A stretch of DNA of 64,000 bases from an uncultured Pelagimonas sp. (GCF_947498515.1 NZ_CANMKO010000012.1:81248-145247), one strand, 5' to 3'. Shown: positions 8,455-17,620, counted from the first letter of the stretch. Made by a program: numbers and translations. The notes: generated by a model from the letters alone, not told the origin.

Positions 8455-9219
8455 ATGACTCCTGCTCTCCAACTCTATTCGATGCGCGATTGCGCAGATC
8501 AAATTGCCCTCTTGGCGCAATTGCCGGCGCTTGGGATTACCAAGGTCGAAGGTTACGGCGGTGTCTACAGCGACCCGTCGGCCTATCGCGCGGCGATGGA
8601 TGCCAATGGGATCACAATGGCATCGGGCCACATGGGTTTGAATGATATTGAGGCTGACTTTGAGGCGACGATGGATATCGTTGGCACCCTTGGGATAACG
8701 CGTGTTTTTGCGCCCTACCTTGAGGAAAAGGATCGCCCCGATACCGCCGAAGGCTGGGCCGCACTAGGCCAGCGCCTGAACGCTGCGGGCAAAAAATATG
8801 CCGACCGTGGCATCACTTTTGGGTGGCACAATCACGACTTCGAATTCGTTGCCCAGAAAGACGGCAGCACGCCGATGGACACGTTATTGGAGGCAGCACC
8901 CGATATTACATGGGAGGCCGATCTGGCTTGGGTCGTTCGCGGAGGGCGCGACCCCATCGACTATATCAAACGCTACGCAGACCGCCTGTCGGCGATACAC
9001 GTCAAAGATATCGCGGCCGCGGGTGACAACCTTGATCAAGACGGATGGTCCGATCTGGGTGATGGAACCCTTGATTGGTCCGCTCTGCTTCAGGCGTGCC
9101 GCAGCGCCTCCAGCGATTTGATCTATGCTCTCGAACACGACAAGCCGAGCGACCCCGTCGCCTACGCAACTCGTTCGGCAGGGGCGTTCAAGACACTTTG
9201 GGAGAACACACATGACTAA
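8455..9219 (+). CDS. Sugar phosphate isomerase/epimerase-like TIM-barrel protein (AP-endonuclease-2 fold)
   Basis: A 254-residue xylose-isomerase-like TIM barrel. It opens with the family pattern TPALQLYSMRD and has metal-ligand segments such as FGWHNHDFEF, TWEADLAWVVRGG, AIHVKDI and YALEHDKPS. Relatives include IolE/IolI-type isomerases, hydroxypyruvate isomerase and lyases acting on 3-keto-glycosides. It lies fourth after the importer, and its stop overlaps the start of the Gfo/Idh gene. The pairing with a dehydrogenase suggests it handles an oxidised sugar. The exact reaction is unknown. Confidence 0.8.
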   Translation: MTPALQLYSMRDCADQIALLAQLPALGITKVEGYGGVYSDPSAYRAAMDANGITMASGHMGLNDIEADFEATMDIVGTLGITRVFAPYLEEKDRPDTAEGWAALGQRLNAAGKKYADRGITFGWHNHDFEFVAQKDGSTPMDTLLEAAPDITWEADLAWVVRGGRDPIDYIKRYADRLSAIHVKDIAAAGDNLDQDGWSDLGDGTLDWSALLQACRSASSDLIYALEHDKPSDPVAYATRSAGAFKTLWENTHD

Positions 9220-10333
9220 GGGCCTTGGCGTTGGCATCATCGGGTGCGGGAATATTTCCACAGCATATCTCAGCTTGGCTTCGCTTTTCAAAGGGTATGA
9301 AATAGTCGCCGTTGCAGACATCAACATGGACAACGCCCGTGCTCAGGCGGCCAAGTTTGATGTGCGTGCAAATACGGTTGATGACCTGCTTGCTGCCGAT
9401 GATGTTGACCTTGTAATCAACCTTACGATCCCTGCCGCCCATGTGGATGTGTCGCGGGCGATCCTTCAGGCGGGTAAACACGTCTATTCCGAAAAACCCT
9501 TTGTTCTCAGCCTTGCCGAGGCGCAAGAGCTGGGTGACATTGCCAAAGCGAATGACCTGCGGATCGGGTCAGCGCCGGATACCATTCTGGGGGCTAGCCA
9601 CCAATTGGCACGCTCCCTTATCGATGATGGTGCAATTGGCAAAGTCACCTCTGGTGCGGCGGTTGTCATGTCCAGCGGTATGGAAAGTTGGCACCCCAAT
9701 CCGGACTTCTTCTTTCAAAAGGGGGGCGGCCCTATCCTTGATCTTGGGCCCTATTATATCTGCAATCTTGTGCAGATACTTGGCCCTGTTGCGCAGGTCA
9801 CCAGTATGACTGGCATGGCCAGTGAAACCCGCACGATCGCCAATGGCCCGCGTGACGGCGAAATAGTTCCCGTCGAAACTCCGACCACGATCCATGCGGT
9901 GATGAAGTTCGAAAGCGGCGCGATTGTTACACTGCTGTCGAGTTGGGACGTTCATTCAAGCAACCACCCGATTATGGAGCTTTATGGAACTGATGGCACG
10001 ATTGATGTGCCCGACCCGAATTTCTTTGGCGGTGACGTCACTGTGGCCCCGCGCGGCAAGGAGCCAACGGCGCATTCATGGGATCACCCGTTTGGTGTGC
10101 CTAACTTTGAAGAGACAAAAGCAAACTACCGTGGCGCAGGTCTCGCCGATATGGCGCTGGCCATCACTGAGGGCCGACCGCACCGCTGCAATGACGCCTT
10201 TGCGACCCATGTCGTCGAGGTGATGACCGCGATCCTTGAGGCAGGTGAAACTGGCAAAGTCATGACAATGACAACCAGCTGTAACAGGCCCGAGGTGCTT
10301 GGCCCCGATGCAGCCAGCGCGCTGTTGGCCTAA
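9212..10333 (+). CDS. Gfo/Idh/MocA-family NAD(P)-dependent sugar dehydrogenase (first of two)
   Basis: A 373-residue oxidoreductase. It has the N-terminal Rossmann motif GVGIIGCGNISTAY, the conserved EKP motif with catalytic lysine (VYSEKPFVLS) and a GGGPILDLGPYYI segment typical of the C-terminal alpha/beta domain. These enzymes oxidise ring hydroxyls of sugars, inositols or glycosides. The ATG at 9212 sits inside the end of the preceding gene (8-bp overlap). A second, distantly related copy at 11412 has a different nucleotide-site signature, so the two probably act on different carbons or intermediates. Confidence 0.88.
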   Translation: MTKGLGVGIIGCGNISTAYLSLASLFKGYEIVAVADINMDNARAQAAKFDVRANTVDDLLAADDVDLVINLTIPAAHVDVSRAILQAGKHVYSEKPFVLSLAEAQELGDIAKANDLRIGSAPDTILGASHQLARSLIDDGAIGKVTSGAAVVMSSGMESWHPNPDFFFQKGGGPILDLGPYYICNLVQILGPVAQVTSMTGMASETRTIANGPRDGEIVPVETPTTIHAVMKFESGAIVTLLSSWDVHSSNHPIMELYGTDGTIDVPDPNFFGGDVTVAPRGKEPTAHSWDHPFGVPNFEETKANYRGAGLADMALAITEGRPHRCNDAFATHVVEVMTAILEAGETGKVMTMTTSCNRPEVLGPDAASALLA

Positions 10334-10354
10334 TCGCAATATTTGGAGAGTAAC

Positions 10355-11410
10355 ATGACCAGTTCAATAAAGGGCCCCGCGTTGTTCCTTGCCCAGTTTC
10401 TGGGAGACGAGGCACCGTTTAATTCACTACCCGCTATTGTCGAATGGGCGGCTGGGCTGGGCTACAAGGGGGTGCAGATTCCGACATGGGATGCGCGGGT
10501 ATTCGACTTGGACAAAGCGGCGACGAGCCAGGCCTATTGCGACGAAGTCACAAGTATCTGCGCCGCGCATAGCGTCACAATAACCGAGTTATCGTGCCAC
10601 CTTCAAAGTCAGCTCGTGGCGGTGCATCCGGCATATGACACGGCTTTTGATGCCTTTGCCCCCGAACACCTGCACGGCAAGCCCGTAGAGCGTCAGGCTT
10701 GGGCGGTTGATCAGGTGACCAAAGTCGCCAAGGCCTCCCAGAACCTTGGCCTGAAAGGGGCGGTAGGTTTCACGGGATCGTTGGCCTTTCCCTATCTCTA
10801 TCCTTGGCCACAGCGCCCAGCCGGATTGATCGACGAAGCCTTTGGCGAACTGGCCCGTCGCTGGAAACCTATTCTCGATATTTATGACGACGCTGGCGTT
10901 GACCTTGGCTTTGAAATCCATCCCGGAGAAGACGTATTCGACGGCACAACGTTCGAGAAATTCTTGGAGGCATTGGATGATCATCCGCGCTGCAAGATCA
11001 CCTATGATCCTTCGCACTTTCTGTTGCAGCAGATGGATTATCTGGCCTTCATTGATATCTATCATGATCGCATCAGTGCCTTTCACGTCAAAGATGCAGA
11101 GTTTAACCCGACAGGGCGGCAAGGTGTCTATTCTGGCTACGCCGACTGGACCGACCGGGCCGGGCGCTTCCGGTCGTTGGGCGACGGGCAGGTTGATTTC
11201 AAAGGCATTTTTTCCAAGCTTACCCAATACGGGTTTGACGGTTGGGCGGTTCTCGAATGGGAATGCTGTCTCAAACACCCAGAGCAGGGCGCATCAGAAG
11301 GGGCCCCCTTTATCGCCGACCACATCATCCGCCCGACCGAACGCGCCTTTGATGATTTTGCAGGTGGCAAATCCGACCCCGCAGCCCTTCGCAAAATGAT
11401 GGGGTTCTAA
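10355..11410 (+). CDS. Sugar phosphate isomerase/epimerase-like protein, long form
   Basis: A 351-residue TIM-barrel protein, about 100 residues longer than the copy at 8455. The family core is visible (GYKGVQIPTWDARVFDL, VDLGFEIHPGEDVFDG, ITYDPSHFLLQQMDY, SAFHVKDAEF, AVLEWECCLKHPEQ), including acidic and histidine positions that bind metal in the fold. The extra length is a mid-barrel insertion and a C-terminal tail. A GGAGAG ribosome site precedes the ATG. The following dehydrogenase starts one base after its stop, so the two are probably translated together. The substrate is unknown. Confidence 0.8.
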   Translation: MTSSIKGPALFLAQFLGDEAPFNSLPAIVEWAAGLGYKGVQIPTWDARVFDLDKAATSQAYCDEVTSICAAHSVTITELSCHLQSQLVAVHPAYDTAFDAFAPEHLHGKPVERQAWAVDQVTKVAKASQNLGLKGAVGFTGSLAFPYLYPWPQRPAGLIDEAFGELARRWKPILDIYDDAGVDLGFEIHPGEDVFDGTTFEKFLEALDDHPRCKITYDPSHFLLQQMDYLAFIDIYHDRISAFHVKDAEFNPTGRQGVYSGYADWTDRAGRFRSLGDGQVDFKGIFSKLTQYGFDGWAVLEWECCLKHPEQGASEGAPFIADHIIRPTERAFDDFAGGKSDPAALRKMMGF

Positions 11411-11411
11411 G

Positions 11412-12530
11412 ATGGCACCGCTCAAACTTGGCATGGTCGGAGGCGGCCAAGGCGCATTTATCGGCGGGGTGCACCGCATGGCATCGCGATTGGACGGTTG
11501 CTTTGATCTCGTGGCAGGTGCGTTTTCCTCGGACCCAACGCGCGCGCACGCCTCCGCCGCTGAACTGGGTATCGCCGCAGATCGTTCCTATGCAGATTTT
11601 CGTGAGATGGCCAAGGTCGAAGCCGCGCGACCGGACGGGATTGATGCGGTGTCCATTGTAACGCCTAACCACTTGCACGGCCCCATCGCCGAGGCCTTCT
11701 TGGCGCATGATATTTCGGTTATTTGCGACAAGCCCATGACCGCGACATTGGCACAAGCAGAAAGCCTCATGAGCGCTGCACAGGCATCCAAAGGGCATTT
11801 CTTTTTGACCCATAATTACACCGGATATCCGATGATCCGGCAGGCCAAGCAGATGGTAGCCGAGGGCGCTTTGGGGGATATTCGGTTTATCGAGGCCAAC
11901 TATCTGCAAGATTGGCTGAGCGAGGCCCCCGACGCGGACAACAAGCAAGCCAAGTGGCGTTTGGATGCGGCCCAAGCCGGTGGCGGCGCGATTGGTGACA
12001 TTGGCACCCATGCCTACAATCTGGCCTGTTTCGTTTCTGGCCAACACGCAACCGCGCTTAGCGCGATGCTTACGTCTAACGTGGCGGGGCGGATGGTTGA
12101 TGACGACGCGCGAGTAGCATTGCGTTTCAGCGGCGGTGCACGCGCTCATATCTGGGCCAGTCAGGTGGCGATTGGCCATGAGAATGATCTGACCCTAGCT
12201 GTCTATGGGTCAAAAGGCGCGCTACGTTGGGCACAGGAAAATCCGAATGTGCTCTGGTTTAGTGAACTGGGGAAAGCGCCGCAAATGTTGACACGCGGCG
12301 GGGCCTCGGCGAACAGCTCGGCATCTGCTGTAACGCGTATTCCTGCCGGTCATCCCGAGGGATACCTAGAGGCCTTTGCGACCCTTTATCGGGAGGCGGC
12401 ACAGGTTATCAAATCGCAAGGCGAGTCCAGACATACATTGGGTGTTGAAGACGGGTTGGACGGGGTGCGTTTTGTGGACGCCTGCCAACGATCTTCACGC
12501 GGCCAAGCGTTCTGGGTCGACCTTCAATAG
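11412..12530 (+). CDS. Gfo/Idh/MocA-family sugar dehydrogenase (second)
   Basis: A 372-residue oxidoreductase. The Rossmann motif is GMVGGGQGAFIGGVHR, the EKP equivalent is DKPMT (ICDKPMTATL), and GGGAIGDIGTHAYNL marks the substrate-binding histidine region. It differs from the copy at 9212 in the nucleotide loop and in the acidic residue before the lysine. It is the last gene of the LacI-controlled operon, followed by a hairpin terminator. A second redox step, or regeneration of NAD(H) in an oxidise-cleave-reduce cycle, would fit two such enzymes in one pathway. Confidence 0.88.
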   Translation: MAPLKLGMVGGGQGAFIGGVHRMASRLDGCFDLVAGAFSSDPTRAHASAAELGIAADRSYADFREMAKVEAARPDGIDAVSIVTPNHLHGPIAEAFLAHDISVICDKPMTATLAQAESLMSAAQASKGHFFLTHNYTGYPMIRQAKQMVAEGALGDIRFIEANYLQDWLSEAPDADNKQAKWRLDAAQAGGGAIGDIGTHAYNLACFVSGQHATALSAMLTSNVAGRMVDDDARVALRFSGGARAHIWASQVAIGHENDLTLAVYGSKGALRWAQENPNVLWFSELGKAPQMLTRGGASANSSASAVTRIPAGHPEGYLEAFATLYREAAQVIKSQGESRHTLGVEDGLDGVRFVDACQRSSRGQAFWVDLQ

Positions 12531-12616
12531 ATAGATCGCCCAGTTTCCAAGACCGGTCATTCGCGGCATCACGAAGGCTCAACAGCTTGGGATCAGAGAT
12601 TTTTTTGTGCAAGATG

Positions 12617-12647
12617 AGGGGGCGGGTTTTAGGCCCGCCCTGTTGGT
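12617..12647. terminator. Bidirectional hairpin terminator between convergent genes
   Basis: A seven-base-pair GC stem (GGGCGGG at 620-626 pairing with CCCGCCC at 634-640 of the 12-kb line) with a seven-base loop lies between the convergent sugar operon and gabD. T-containing flanks are present on both sides, so it can serve both transcripts. Confidence 0.6.
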
Positions 12648-14114
12648 TTAAACCGTTAGGCAGACGTATTTCAATTCGAGGTAATCCTCGATCCCGTGGT
12701 GGCTGCCTTCGCGTCCCAAACCGGATTGTTTGACACCGCCAAAGGGGGCGTTTTCGGTTGAGATGATGCCGGTGTTCACGCCAACGATGCCATATTCCAG
12801 CGCTTCGGCGACTTTGTACACGCGGCTGAGGTCTTTGGCATAGAAATAGGAGGCGAGGCCAAAGATGGTGTCATTGGCCAGCTCGATGACTTCGTCTTCG
12901 CTCTCAAACTTGAAGATCGGGGCGAGGGGGCCAAAGGTTTCTTCGGTCGACACGTCCATGTCGCGGGTTGCGCCCTTGATGATCGTCGGGGCGAGGAAGT
13001 TGCCCGGCGACTGCGGGGTTTCGCCCGCATAGACAACTTCGCCGCCCTTGGCTTTGGCGTCGGCGATGTGATCTTGAACCTTTTGGATCGCCGCAGGGGT
13101 GATGAGAGGCCCGAGTTCGGAACCGGCTTCGAGACCGTCGCCGACTTTCATTTGGGACACCTTCGCAGCGAGCTTTTCGCTGAATTCGTCGTAAACGCCG
13201 GATTGCACATAGATGCGGTTGGCGCAGACGCAGGTTTGGCCGTTGTTGCGGAATTTGCAGATGATTGCGCCCTCAACGGCTGCATCAATATCGGCATCGT
13301 CAAACACGATAAAGGGCGCGTTGCCGCCCAGCTCCATCGAGCATTTCATCACGTTATGCGCGGCTTGGGCCAGCAGGATACGACCAACGCCGGTCGAGCC
13401 GGTAAAGGTCAGCTTGCGCACCTTGGTGTTTTCGCAGAACTCTTTGCCGATGCCTGACGCGTCGGAACCGGGAAGGATGTTGAACACACCGGCGGGGATG
13501 CCCGCGCGGTCCGCCAGAACCGCCAAGGCCAAAGCCGACAGCGGGGTTTCCGACGCCGGGCGACCAACAAAGGCACAGCCAGCGGCCAGCGCAGGTGCGG
13601 CCTTGCGAGTGATCATCGCGTTGGGAAAGTTCCATGGCGTGATCGAGGCCGCAACGCCGATGGGTTGCTTCATCACCATGATGCGTTTGTCGCGCATGTG
13701 GCCCGGTATCGTCTCGCCGTAGATGCGTTTGGCCTCTTCGGCGAAAAACTCGATGAAAGACGCACCATAGGCAACTTCGCCCTTGGCCTCGGCTAATGGT
13801 TTGCCCTGTTCCGCGGTCATGATTGTGGCAAGGTCGTCTTGGTTCGCCATCATCAGATCAAACCATTTGCGCAGCACATTGGCGCGCTCTTTGCCCGTCC
13901 ATTGCGCCCACTCTTTTTGCGCCACATAGGCGGCGTCGATGGCCCCGGCGACTTGGTCGCGCGACAGATCGGCCACCTGCGCGATGATGTCGCCGCGCGC
14001 CGGGTTGTCGACGTCAATCTGACCTTGGCCGTCGACCCATGCGCCATTGATATAGGCGCGGGTCTCGAGCAGCGACGGATCTTTGAGCAGGCTTTTGAGG
14101 TTGGTAGCGGTCAT
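12648..14114 (-). CDS. gabD: NAD(P)-dependent succinate-semialdehyde dehydrogenase (GabD-type aldehyde dehydrogenase)
   Basis: A 488-residue aldehyde dehydrogenase. The catalytic glutamate is Glu261 in MELGGNAPF and the nucleophile is Cys295 in NNGQTCVCANR. The pattern ITPWNFPNAMITRKAAPALAAG is typical of GabD. It oxidises succinate semialdehyde to succinate, the last step of GABA and putrescine breakdown, which fits the polyamine genes 12-22 kb away. Residue 185 is Arg (FVGRPASETP) where E. coli GabD has Lys at the cofactor-binding site. Glutarate-semialdehyde dehydrogenase is a close alternative. It is divergent from the hydrolase at 14198 across only 83 bp. Confidence 0.85.
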   Translation of the reverse strand: MTATNLKSLLKDPSLLETRAYINGAWVDGQGQIDVDNPARGDIIAQVADLSRDQVAGAIDAAYVAQKEWAQWTGKERANVLRKWFDLMMANQDDLATIMTAEQGKPLAEAKGEVAYGASFIEFFAEEAKRIYGETIPGHMRDKRIMVMKQPIGVAASITPWNFPNAMITRKAAPALAAGCAFVGRPASETPLSALALAVLADRAGIPAGVFNILPGSDASGIGKEFCENTKVRKLTFTGSTGVGRILLAQAAHNVMKCSMELGGNAPFIVFDDADIDAAVEGAIICKFRNNGQTCVCANRIYVQSGVYDEFSEKLAAKVSQMKVGDGLEAGSELGPLITPAAIQKVQDHIADAKAKGGEVVYAGETPQSPGNFLAPTIIKGATRDMDVSTEETFGPLAPIFKFESEDEVIELANDTIFGLASYFYAKDLSRVYKVAEALEYGIVGVNTGIISTENAPFGGVKQSGLGREGSHHGIEDYLELKYVCLTV

Positions 14115-14197
14115 GGTGTCTTCCTAAGGCGTTTCTTGCTTGGCAAGAGGCAGAGCATCTGGTGAAGTGAATGTATATAGCCAAATGAGAAGACCCG

Positions 14198-14986
14198 ATG
14201 GACCTAGATGACGCCTATGCCAATGCCCCGTATATTCCGAACGGGGAAAGCTACCCTGCAAAATGGGAGGCGGAGGCCGATGCCTTTCGCAAATCACAGG
14301 CGTTAACCGGGCGGGCGCGGCTTGGCCTGATGTATGGTCACGGCACGCGCGAGGTTTTGGATTTGTTCATGCCAGAAGGGACGCCCAAGGGTTTGGTTGT
14401 CTTTGTGCATGGTGGGTATTGGATGAAGTTTGACCGGTCCTATTGGTCACATCTGGCGGCGGGTGCACAGGCTAACGGCTGGGCCGTTGCGATGCCGTCT
14501 TATGATTTGTGCCCGCGGGTGCGCATTGGCGACATCACTCGTCAGATCGCCAATGCCGTCACGGTCGCGGCACGGGAAATTGACGGGCCTGTGCGCCTGT
14601 CGGGGCATTCTGCCGGTGGTCATTTGGTGGCGCGGATGTGCGCGCCGGGGGTGTTGCCCGATGATATCGCCGCCCGCTTGGCCAAGGTTCAGCCGATTTC
14701 GCCGGTGTCCGACTTGCGCCCCCTTATGCAACTCACAATGAACAGCGATCTGCGCGTTGATGAGGCCGAAGCCCAAGCCGAAAGCCCGATTTTTCAACCA
14801 AAACCAACCGCGCCCGTCACGGTTTGGGTTGGTGGAGATGAACGGCCAGTGTTCTTGGATCAAGCGCGTTGGTTGGCCGAGGCGTGGGGGTGTGGCCATC
14901 AGGTTGTGACCGGACGAAACCATTTTGATGTGATCGAGGCGCTGGCCAATCCCAACAGCGATATGACCCGCGATTTGCTGGGCTAA
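14198..14986 (+). CDS. Alpha/beta hydrolase, kynurenine-formamidase-like
   Basis: A 262-residue alpha/beta hydrolase. The oxyanion-hole motif is FVHGGYWMKFD, the HGGYW form typical of arylformamidases and BD-FAE hydrolases. The nucleophile elbow is LSGHSAGGH, and a late Asp and His (GRNHFDVIE) complete the triad. Arylformamidases release formate from N-formylkynurenine, but no other kynurenine gene is nearby, so the substrate is open. It is cytosolic with no signal peptide. The gene is divergent from gabD. Confidence 0.75.
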   Translation: MDLDDAYANAPYIPNGESYPAKWEAEADAFRKSQALTGRARLGLMYGHGTREVLDLFMPEGTPKGLVVFVHGGYWMKFDRSYWSHLAAGAQANGWAVAMPSYDLCPRVRIGDITRQIANAVTVAAREIDGPVRLSGHSAGGHLVARMCAPGVLPDDIAARLAKVQPISPVSDLRPLMQLTMNSDLRVDEAEAQAESPIFQPKPTAPVTVWVGGDERPVFLDQARWLAEAWGCGHQVVTGRNHFDVIEALANPNSDMTRDLLG

Positions 14987-15045
14987 CCGCCAGAAACGAA
15001 AAAACTTGGTAAGGTTTCCAAGGATTGTGCATCGGGCTGCGTCCA

Positions 15046-15594
15046 ATGCACATGATGCGTATGACGACGAGTGATGAAGACTTGGCCCTTGCGGCGGCAG
15101 AGGGAGACCGGGAGGCGTTTGGAGCGCTGTTGTCCCGTGTCTATGACCGCATGTTTGGCTTGGCGTTCAAGCTATCTGGCAATCGGGCCGAGGCCGAGGA
15201 TTTGGTACAGGATGTTTGTGCCGCTTTACCTGCAAAACTGTCTAAATTTCGCGGTGATGCGCGGGTGACGACATGGTTGTACCGGATTGTCGTGAACGCC
15301 GCGCGCGATCGGCATCGGCGTCGATCAACCCATGCCAAAGCCGCAAGTGGTTGGGGCGATTGGGAAGTGTCGCGCCGCGCCGCCGAGGTCGAAGCACAAG
15401 AGCGCACCGATTGGTTACGTCTTGCGATGGATACGCTCACCCCGCCCGAGCTGCGCGAAACGCTTGTTTTGGTGCTTGAAGGATTAAATCACGCCCAAGT
15501 GGCCGAGATTTTGGGCGTCTCCGAAGGCACGATCAGCTGGCGCATGTCCGAGGCAAAGAAGAAGCTAAAAGCGATGAAGGAGGCCCAGCTATGA
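15046..15594 (+). CDS. ECF-type RNA polymerase sigma factor
   Basis: About 182 residues from the ATG at 15046; other ATGs at 15052, 15055 and 15061 and a TTG at 15025 are possible starts, none with a strong ribosome site. Region 2 is visible as AFGALLSRVYDRMFGLAFKL with the NRAEAEDLVQDV segment, and region 4 as HAQVAEILGVSEGTISWRMSEAKKKL. A short linker and no region 3 mark it as an ECF sigma factor. Its stop overlaps the start of a membrane-anchored vWA protein by ATGA, the position where an anti-sigma factor usually lies. No typical anti-sigma gene is present, which makes the vWA protein the candidate regulator. Confidence 0.88.
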   Translation: MHMMRMTTSDEDLALAAAEGDREAFGALLSRVYDRMFGLAFKLSGNRAEAEDLVQDVCAALPAKLSKFRGDARVTTWLYRIVVNAARDRHRRRSTHAKAASGWGDWEVSRRAAEVEAQERTDWLRLAMDTLTPPELRETLVLVLEGLNHAQVAEILGVSEGTISWRMSEAKKKLKAMKEAQL

Positions 15595-17579
15595 GTGAGT
15601 TTGACGATCTCAAACGTGCGCTGGATGCGGCCACGCCCGATCCGGATGCCACCCGCAAAGCCGAGAATTTTTCGCTCGCCCTAGAAAATTTTGATGATTT
15701 GCAATTTTCTCGCCAAGGAAAGGCGGATGACGCGCGTCTGACCTCTGAAGACCCCAAAACGGGGCTGTTTAGAGGAGTACGAAACATGATTGCCCATTTT
15801 TCAACCAAAGGGATTTTGACCGCCTCCACGGCTTTAGCCGCTTTGGGCTTGGTGGTGTTTGTGCCGGTGCTGTGGGACAATTTGCCAAACGGCCCCGACT
15901 TGATTGTGACAGAACAAAGTGGACCACAGGGCGGGCTTTTGTCTGCAACCCCGCCGCCGGTTGAGGTCGAAGAAGCAGAACCAAGAGCGGAAGGGGACGT
16001 TGCGCTTGCCGGTTCGGCAGAGATTGGCGCGTTGAGCGATGATGTGGCTGTAACCGAATTTCATGCAGACATTGATACGAGCGTTGCTGCAAGTCCAATG
16101 CCAGCACCTTCTCCGATGGCCAAATCGCGTGTTGCCGCCGGAGCACCGGCGCAGTTGGCGAAACCGCAACGCGACATGATCGTAGCGCCAGAAGCCAACA
16201 CCGAAGCCTTTTCTGAGGCAGAGGCGAACCCGCTGAAGGTCACCGCAGAAGAGCCTGTGTCGACCTTTTCCATCGACGTGGATACCGCCAGCTGGTCGAT
16301 CATCCGCAACTCGCTGACCTACGGCAATTTGCCCCCCGAAGGCGCGGTGCGGATCGAGGAGATGGTGAATTACTTTTCCTACGATTACCCGGCACCAACT
16401 GGCGATCAGCCGTTTAAGGCCAGCATTGGCGTATCCGATACACCGTGGAAAGACGGCACTCAGATCGTTCATATCGGCCTTCAGGGGACGATGCCGGCCG
16501 AACGCCCGGCGATGAACCTGGTGTTCCTGATCGACACCTCGGGGAGTATGGATCAGCCCAACAAACTGCCACTGTTAAAACAAAGCTTCCGCTTGATGCT
16601 GGGGCAGCTCACCGAAAACGACAGCGTCTCGATTGTCACCTATGCCGGGAGCGCTGGGCGGGTGTTGGACCCGACCCCGGCCACAGATCGCGACACGATT
16701 TTGGCGGCACTGGACAACCTGCATGCCGGTGGCGGCACCGCAGGGCAGGCCGGTTTGCAACAGGCCTATGCCACCGCCAAGGAGATGGCTGAGGAGGGTG
16801 AGGTATCGCGCGTGATCCTTGCCACCGATGGTGATTTCAACATCGGCATTCACGATCCCGACGAGCTTGAAACCTATATCGCTAAGGAACGCGACAGCGG
16901 CACATACCTCTCGGTTTTGGGTTTTGGGCGCGGCAATCTCGATGATGCGACGATGCAGGCACTGGCCCAAACCGGCAACGGCATGGCGGCCTATATCGAC
17001 ACGTTGGCCGAGGCGCAAAAGGTGTTGGTGGATCAGCTCACCGGGGCCTTGGTGCCGATCGCCGATGATGTGAAAATTCAGGTCGAGTTTAACCCGGCCT
17101 TGGTCGCTGAATACCGCCTGATTGGGTATGAAACCCGCGCGCTCAACCGCGAGGATTTTAACAATGACAAGGTGGATGCCGGTGAAATTGGCGCGGGCCA
17201 TCAGGTCACGGCGATCTATGAGATCACGCCGGTTGGGTCCGATGCGCGGCTAACTGATCCGCTGCGCTATGGCACAGCGCCAGAACCAGCAAACAGCAAT
17301 GAGTTGGGGTTCTTGCGCTTGCGCTACAAAGCGCCGGGTGCAGATGAAAGCCAGCTGATCGAAACCCCGATTTTGGCCGATATGCCGCCCTTGCCAGATG
17401 CCAATTTCGCTCTGGCGATTGCCGGGTTCGGGCAAATCCTACGTGGGTCTGATCTTATTGGTGATTGGTCCTTTGGCGAGGCTATCACCTTGGCGCAGGG
17501 GGCTAAGGGCGCGGACCCCTATGGATATCGCCAAGAGGCGATCACCCTAATGCGCCTTGCCGAGAGCCTGTCGCGTTAA
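15591..17579 (+). CDS. Membrane-anchored von Willebrand A domain protein (YfbK-like), candidate regulator of the upstream sigma factor
   Basis: A 662-residue protein. Residues 1-70 are charged and cytoplasmic-looking. One transmembrane segment spans about 74-95, followed by an Ala/Pro-rich stretch to about 220. A conserved VWFA-associated N-terminal domain begins near STFSIDVDTASW. The vWA domain has an intact MIDAS motif (DTSGS at 315-319, with ATDGDFN further on), followed by a C-terminal beta-rich region. E. coli YfbK relatives are usually lipoproteins; this one has an inside-facing tail and no lipobox. Overlap with the sigma gene implies coupled translation, and the cytoplasmic tail could act as an anti-sigma domain. 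That role is inference. Confidence 0.8.
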   Translation: MSEFDDLKRALDAATPDPDATRKAENFSLALENFDDLQFSRQGKADDARLTSEDPKTGLFRGVRNMIAHFSTKGILTASTALAALGLVVFVPVLWDNLPNGPDLIVTEQSGPQGGLLSATPPPVEVEEAEPRAEGDVALAGSAEIGALSDDVAVTEFHADIDTSVAASPMPAPSPMAKSRVAAGAPAQLAKPQRDMIVAPEANTEAFSEAEANPLKVTAEEPVSTFSIDVDTASWSIIRNSLTYGNLPPEGAVRIEEMVNYFSYDYPAPTGDQPFKASIGVSDTPWKDGTQIVHIGLQGTMPAERPAMNLVFLIDTSGSMDQPNKLPLLKQSFRLMLGQLTENDSVSIVTYAGSAGRVLDPTPATDRDTILAALDNLHAGGGTAGQAGLQQAYATAKEMAEEGEVSRVILATDGDFNIGIHDPDELETYIAKERDSGTYLSVLGFGRGNLDDATMQALAQTGNGMAAYIDTLAEAQKVLVDQLTGALVPIADDVKIQVEFNPALVAEYRLIGYETRALNREDFNNDKVDAGEIGAGHQVTAIYEITPVGSDARLTDPLRYGTAPEPANSNELGFLRLRYKAPGADESQLIETPILADMPPLPDANFALAIAGFGQILRGSDLIGDWSFGEAITLAQGAKGADPYGYRQEAITLMRLAESLSR

Positions 17580-17591
17580 CAATTCAACACA

Positions 17592-17620
17592 CGGTTACAA
17601 AAGCGTCATCCCCCTGTTAC
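17592..17620 (+). promoter_or_regulatory. Possible Pho box (three 7-bp half-sites at 11-bp spacing)
   Basis: CGGTTAC (17592), GCGTCAT (17603) and CTGTTAC (17614) repeat exactly every 11 bp with four-base spacers, as in PhoB boxes built from CTGTCAT units. Fit to the consensus is imperfect (4, 5 and 5 of 7). It lies 47 bp upstream of a secreted phytase-like gene, which would suit phosphate control. Confidence 0.4.
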
